DNA from: Phycisphaerales bacterium
Lineage (GTDB): Bacteria > Planctomycetota > Phycisphaerae > Phycisphaerales > SM1A02
Direction of reading: 5' to 3'
NCBI GenBank assembly: GCA_009691785.1
Contig: SIAM01000003.1
Span: 29,289-93,288 of the forward strand
DNA length: 64,000 nucleotides
A program made the translations under genes and the position numbers. The notes below the pieces were generated by a model. That model searched no databases. It worked only from the letters and a program-made list of their open reading frames with translations, and was not told the DNA's origin. Positions within the stretch are counted from its first letter, which is position 1; every line of letters begins with the position of its first letter. Positions 60,983-64,000 of this stretch are shown here, piece by piece.

Positions 60983-63664
60983 TTATTTGGCGCGCAATCG
61001 CAACACCCCGTCACGCAAATCCTCTGGATTGTCCAGAGCGTCCATGAAAGCGTGTACAAGTTTTTTGGATCCTGGAAGCGTCTTCAGTAGGTTGGCCAAA
61101 CTGGCGCGGCACTCGTCAAATTGACATGCGGTGAATAAGCGCACCATGGCCTCGGTGGCCTCAATGCGCGCCGTGGGGTCATCCTCCAAACACACTTCGT
61201 ACAAATCAATTGGAATAGTTTGTCCAACCACAACCACGCGACCAAGCGAAAGCAGCGCCAAACCCGATTCTTTTGACAGTTCCGCGGTTCGCCCGTCAAT
61301 TAAAATGGCGCTGCCAAATTGCTTGTTGGCGCTCTCCAATCGTGCCGCCAAATTTCCTGAGTCTCCAATCATTGTGTAATCGTTCAGGTCTGGCGGAGCG
61401 CCGCAATCACCAATCACCACTTTTCCAGTGGCCATTCCCAGTCGCAACGAAATAATTGGCAAGCCTTGTCGATCGGGCCTCTTGCCAATTTCAGTGACAA
61501 TTTTCTGGCACGCCAACGCCGCCTCAATTGACAGTCGCCCCTGCTCGGGCTCCTCGCCAAAGGCGCTCCAGAACGCAAGAATTCCATCGCCAAGAAATTT
61601 ATTCACATACGCGCGCCGCGAAATTAATTCCTTAGTCATTGCGCTCATATATAAATTCAAAGTGCTCACTACGGCTGGTCCACCCAGAATTGCGTTGATG
61701 GCAGTAAATCCAGCAAGATCTCCAAACAAAATAGTCGCCTCACGCTCAACTCCGCCCATGGACAACACCTTGGGATTTTTAGACAACATTTCAACCAATT
61801 GCGGCGACACGCGCGCACGAAACTGCCGTGTCACGCGCTGCTTTTCGCGCTGAGTGATCACCGCCACTATCACCGTGGTGACAATCCACGCGCCAATACC
61901 GCTGGACACCGGCGCGGCCATTGGGCAAATCCAATTGCCCCAGTCAAAGCCAATAACTCCCAGCACGCCGATATAAAAAGCCAACACAAAAAACACCACG
62001 ATTGCGGCAATTCCAGCGCCAAACCGCGCACCGGTCAGCGTGGAGATAAGGCCAAGAAGAATGATCGCCATTGGCCCAACCCAATCCGGAGCGAATTCCA
62101 ATGAGCGTCCATTCAGAACCATGTCGGCCACAATGATGCTGGCAAATATTCCCGGCGTTCGTGCATCAAAGATGGTGGAAATCATGTCCGCCATAACGCC
62201 CGTGGCGGTGAATCCGACAAACACTAATTTCCCACCAAGCGTCTCACGCAACTTTATGTCCCCCGCATTCAGGATGGCTTTGCCATCTTGAAATGCCTTC
62301 TCCGCAATCATCCATTCTCGCAGACCGTCACCCGCCTGTTTCAGCCTTGGATCCAAATCGGGGTCGTTGACATGCTCTTCATAATCACTTTTCCAGGTGT
62401 CAAGAATTTCTTTCTTCAGTCTTCCATCGCGGCTTGCACTTTGAAACCACTCCTTGCTTTTTCTTCCCAACACTCCAATCGAAATTTCTTCACCCAGCAA
62501 TTGCAACCTCTCCTCCTGCCTTTCAAGTTTCTTTCGCTCAATGGATTGTCCAATGACGCGCCCCATACCTATGGCGGCTTTAGAATCTGTTCCATTTCCA
62601 TAGCCCGCCAGAAGTTTTGTTGGCCAATTCAAAAGTAGTTTTCCATCCCGAATTGGAATGGAACAATTGCGCAACTGCAAATAGTTTTCATGTGCAACAG
62701 CATCATTGACAGTTTGATGTTGAAATACCAACGCCGCCGCCAATCCAAACTGTGGAGCTATTCCAAAGTCGGTTGGAAAATATGTGGAAAGTCGACGAAA
62801 TTGACCGTCAAATTTGCTAGACATTGCGTTGACAACTCCCACCCCCTTGACGGCTTTGGCGATCAATCCAATGGGCGGCAAATCTTGCGGAGTTCCTTTG
62901 GATGTTGCGTCGGAAATTAATGTGCCTTCAACAGCCCGCCAACTTTCGCCACGCAACCAAATTCGTTCAAGCATTTTTTCCTCACCAAATTCTCGAGTGT
63001 GCTCCGCGCGTTCATTGCCACCAAGCATCACTGCCGTATACTCCTTGAATGTCTTAGGCAACTTGCCTTGCGCGCGAAATCGCTCCAATGTGCGCCAAGC
63101 CGCCACCTCTTTCAAGGCAGTGGGTCGCGCAAGAACCTGCGCCTTGTATGGCTCAACCAAAGCCGCCTGCTCAATAATGACATTGATATCCCTGTCGATG
63201 CCCGCCTCGACGGCGTTTGTAAATGCGGCAAGTTGCATTTTGCCCAGTGGAGTTTCCCAGACTGGATCCAAGACTATGTCCAAGCGTCTGGTCAAGGCCA
63301 CAACACATTGCGATTGCGACATGGCCTTCGCCAATTCAACATCACCTGTGGAGTCCTCTTCTGGCTCCGTGAACAAAATATCAAACGCAATTGTCTGCGC
63401 ACCCGCGCGCGCAATTTCCTCAGTGGCTTGCGCTAACAACGATCTCTTCCAGGGCCAACGACCAATCGTGTCTAGGCTGGCATCATCAATCGCAACCAGC
63501 GCAATTTGCTCCCCAATGTCCTCGATTTGCCATCGGACATAGCGAAATCGAAGGTCAATCGTCCAATCTTCTATCCATTGAAATGAACCAACTGCGTTCA
63601 ACCCCAGCGTAATCAAGGTGATTATGCATCCCACCACAATGGCGACGGAACGAACGTTTTTCAC
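60983..63664 (-). CDS. CHASE2-domain class III adenylate/guanylate cyclase
   Basis: 893 aa from GTG 63664, six bases after TAGACT. One N-terminal membrane helix, periplasmic CHASE2 sensor (~25-520, e.g. I-A-L-V-A-I-D-D-A-S-L-D-T-I-G-R-W-P-W-K-R) with a long internal insertion, three membrane helices (~530-625), then a cyclase domain (~655-800). Metal Asps are in I-L-F-G-D-L-A-G-F-T and F-L-G-D-G-I-L-A-F, and transition-state Asn/Arg in S-G-N-L-A-A-R-L-E; it looks active. TPR-like helices end the protein. It converges with the GAF-phosphatase gene. Confidence 0.93.
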   Translation of the reverse strand: MKNVRSVAIVVGCIITLITLGLNAVGSFQWIEDWTIDLRFRYVRWQIEDIGEQIALVAIDDASLDTIGRWPWKRSLLAQATEEIARAGAQTIAFDILFTEPEEDSTGDVELAKAMSQSQCVVALTRRLDIVLDPVWETPLGKMQLAAFTNAVEAGIDRDINVIIEQAALVEPYKAQVLARPTALKEVAAWRTLERFRAQGKLPKTFKEYTAVMLGGNERAEHTREFGEEKMLERIWLRGESWRAVEGTLISDATSKGTPQDLPPIGLIAKAVKGVGVVNAMSSKFDGQFRRLSTYFPTDFGIAPQFGLAAALVFQHQTVNDAVAHENYLQLRNCSIPIRDGKLLLNWPTKLLAGYGNGTDSKAAIGMGRVIGQSIERKKLERQEERLQLLGEEISIGVLGRKSKEWFQSASRDGRLKKEILDTWKSDYEEHVNDPDLDPRLKQAGDGLREWMIAEKAFQDGKAILNAGDIKLRETLGGKLVFVGFTATGVMADMISTIFDARTPGIFASIIVADMVLNGRSLEFAPDWVGPMAIILLGLISTLTGARFGAGIAAIVVFFVLAFYIGVLGVIGFDWGNWICPMAAPVSSGIGAWIVTTVIVAVITQREKQRVTRQFRARVSPQLVEMLSKNPKVLSMGGVEREATILFGDLAGFTAINAILGGPAVVSTLNLYMSAMTKELISRRAYVNKFLGDGILAFWSAFGEEPEQGRLSIEAALACQKIVTEIGKRPDRQGLPIISLRLGMATGKVVIGDCGAPPDLNDYTMIGDSGNLAARLESANKQFGSAILIDGRTAELSKESGLALLSLGRVVVVGQTIPIDLYEVCLEDDPTARIEATEAMVRLFTACQFDECRASLANLLKTLPGSKKLVHAFMDALDNPEDLRDGVLRLRAK

Positions 63665-63670
63665 AATCGC

Positions 63671-63676
63671 AGTCTA
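63671..63676 (-). promoter_or_regulatory. -10 hexamer of leaderless cyclase gene
   Basis: TAGACT on the minus strand, GCGATT, then GTG 63664: six-base gap. Supports the GTG start. Confidence 0.45.
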
Positions 63677-63761
63677 TAACAAATTGAAAGATACAACGCG
63701 CAAGCACCACCATGTGTTGAAGGGGCACCCATCTGGTTTTCAACATGCGCTTTAGTAATTG

Positions 63762-64000
63762 TTAGAAATCGAGTGACCCCCCAAGTGAATTGTACCGCTC
63801 TTGGGCTTGGTTGTAATTAGTTTGTATCAAGCTTCCGTTGCTGATCACATGCAACAAGGCCAAGGTTGCAGCCGAATGAATGTTCGCGGCGCGACTCATT
63901 TGTGTCGCTACAGCGTTCATATACACCATCCGCCCACGGCTACTGGCATTGGCGGATGCGTTCTGGGCGGCTTCCACGGCGCTTTGGGCTTGCGAAACAT
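63762..64000 (-). CDS. C-terminal part of an unidentified protein (5' end beyond window)
   Basis: The frame is open to the window edge; only the last ~78 residues are visible. They are Ala/Ser/Asn-rich and helical (e.g. AVATQMSRAANIHSAATLALL), ending S-L-G-G-S-L-D-F. No family recognised. The alternative short start (GTG 63977) is less likely. Confidence 0.5.
   Translation of the reverse strand, partial: VSQAQSAVEAAQNASANASSRGRMVYMNAVATQMSRAANIHSAATLALLHVISNGSLIQTNYNQAQERYNSLGGSLDF

Overview
The window looks like chromosomal DNA of a Planctomycetota bacterium, most plausibly Phycisphaerae-like; this is an inference from gene content. The evidence is a C30-carotenoid-type cluster (two CrtI-family desaturase/oxidases, aldehyde dehydrogenase, glycosyltransferase, acyltransferase), an exported subtilase-like protein ending in dockerin-like EF-hand repeats, a lone trpB, a dispersed outer-membrane/LPS gene set (KdsC, LptC-like, LptB, LpxL-like, PagL-like, AsmA-like) and very dense ATGA/TGATG gene overlaps. 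No phage, transposon, integrase or CRISPR array was seen. Almost all of the window is coding; only one gap (46.0-46.7 kb) exceeds 300 bp.

Layout. 1-3.3 kb: a GspE/PilB-like protein with a degenerate Walker A (5' end outside the window) coupled to a CvpA-like membrane protein. 3.35-5.3 kb: accB-accC (biotin carboxyl carrier protein and biotin carboxylase). 5.4-8.9 kb: a BtuF/BtuC/BtuD-like cobalamin or siderophore importer and a repeat-containing membrane-anchored protein. 9.0-16.3 kb: a coiled-coil membrane protein, tRNA-Ser(UGA), a HExxH lipoprotein, valS, a TPR lipoprotein, and a pteridine-reductase-like SDR with a small membrane protein. 16.3-24.4 kb: a giant AsmA-like protein, a LOG-family protein and a lipoprotein (all ATGA-coupled), then pssA and trpB. 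24.6-28 kb: an exported EEP-family protein and an MsbA-like ABC exporter, divergent. 28-35.5 kb: the carotenoid cluster, plus tryptophan 2,3-dioxygenase overlapping the crtN-like gene. 35.6-43.4 kb: LptC-like protein with 42-bp tandem repeats, KdsC, a CPBP protease, rpsT, a coiled-coil protein, an LpxL-like acyltransferase and a small ORF. 43.4-48 kb: two coupled small genes, galE, a PagL-like protein, a non-coding palindrome-rich gap, a PEGA lipoprotein and lptB. 48.1-53.4 kb: nuoD-nuoE-(77-aa ORF)-nuoF-ybeY-corC-like operon. 53.5-64 kb: a fused Fe(III)-type ABC permease, subtilase/dockerin protein, 2-hydroxyacid dehydrogenase, enolase, GAF-PP2C (SpoIIE) phosphatase, CHASE2-adenylate cyclase and a truncated ORF.

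The most striking whole-window signal is promoter architecture. At least nine transcription-unit heads carry a TANNNT -10-like hexamer ending exactly six bases before the start codon, and three more have a seven-base gap. This points to widespread leaderless transcription, and it also decides several start codons.
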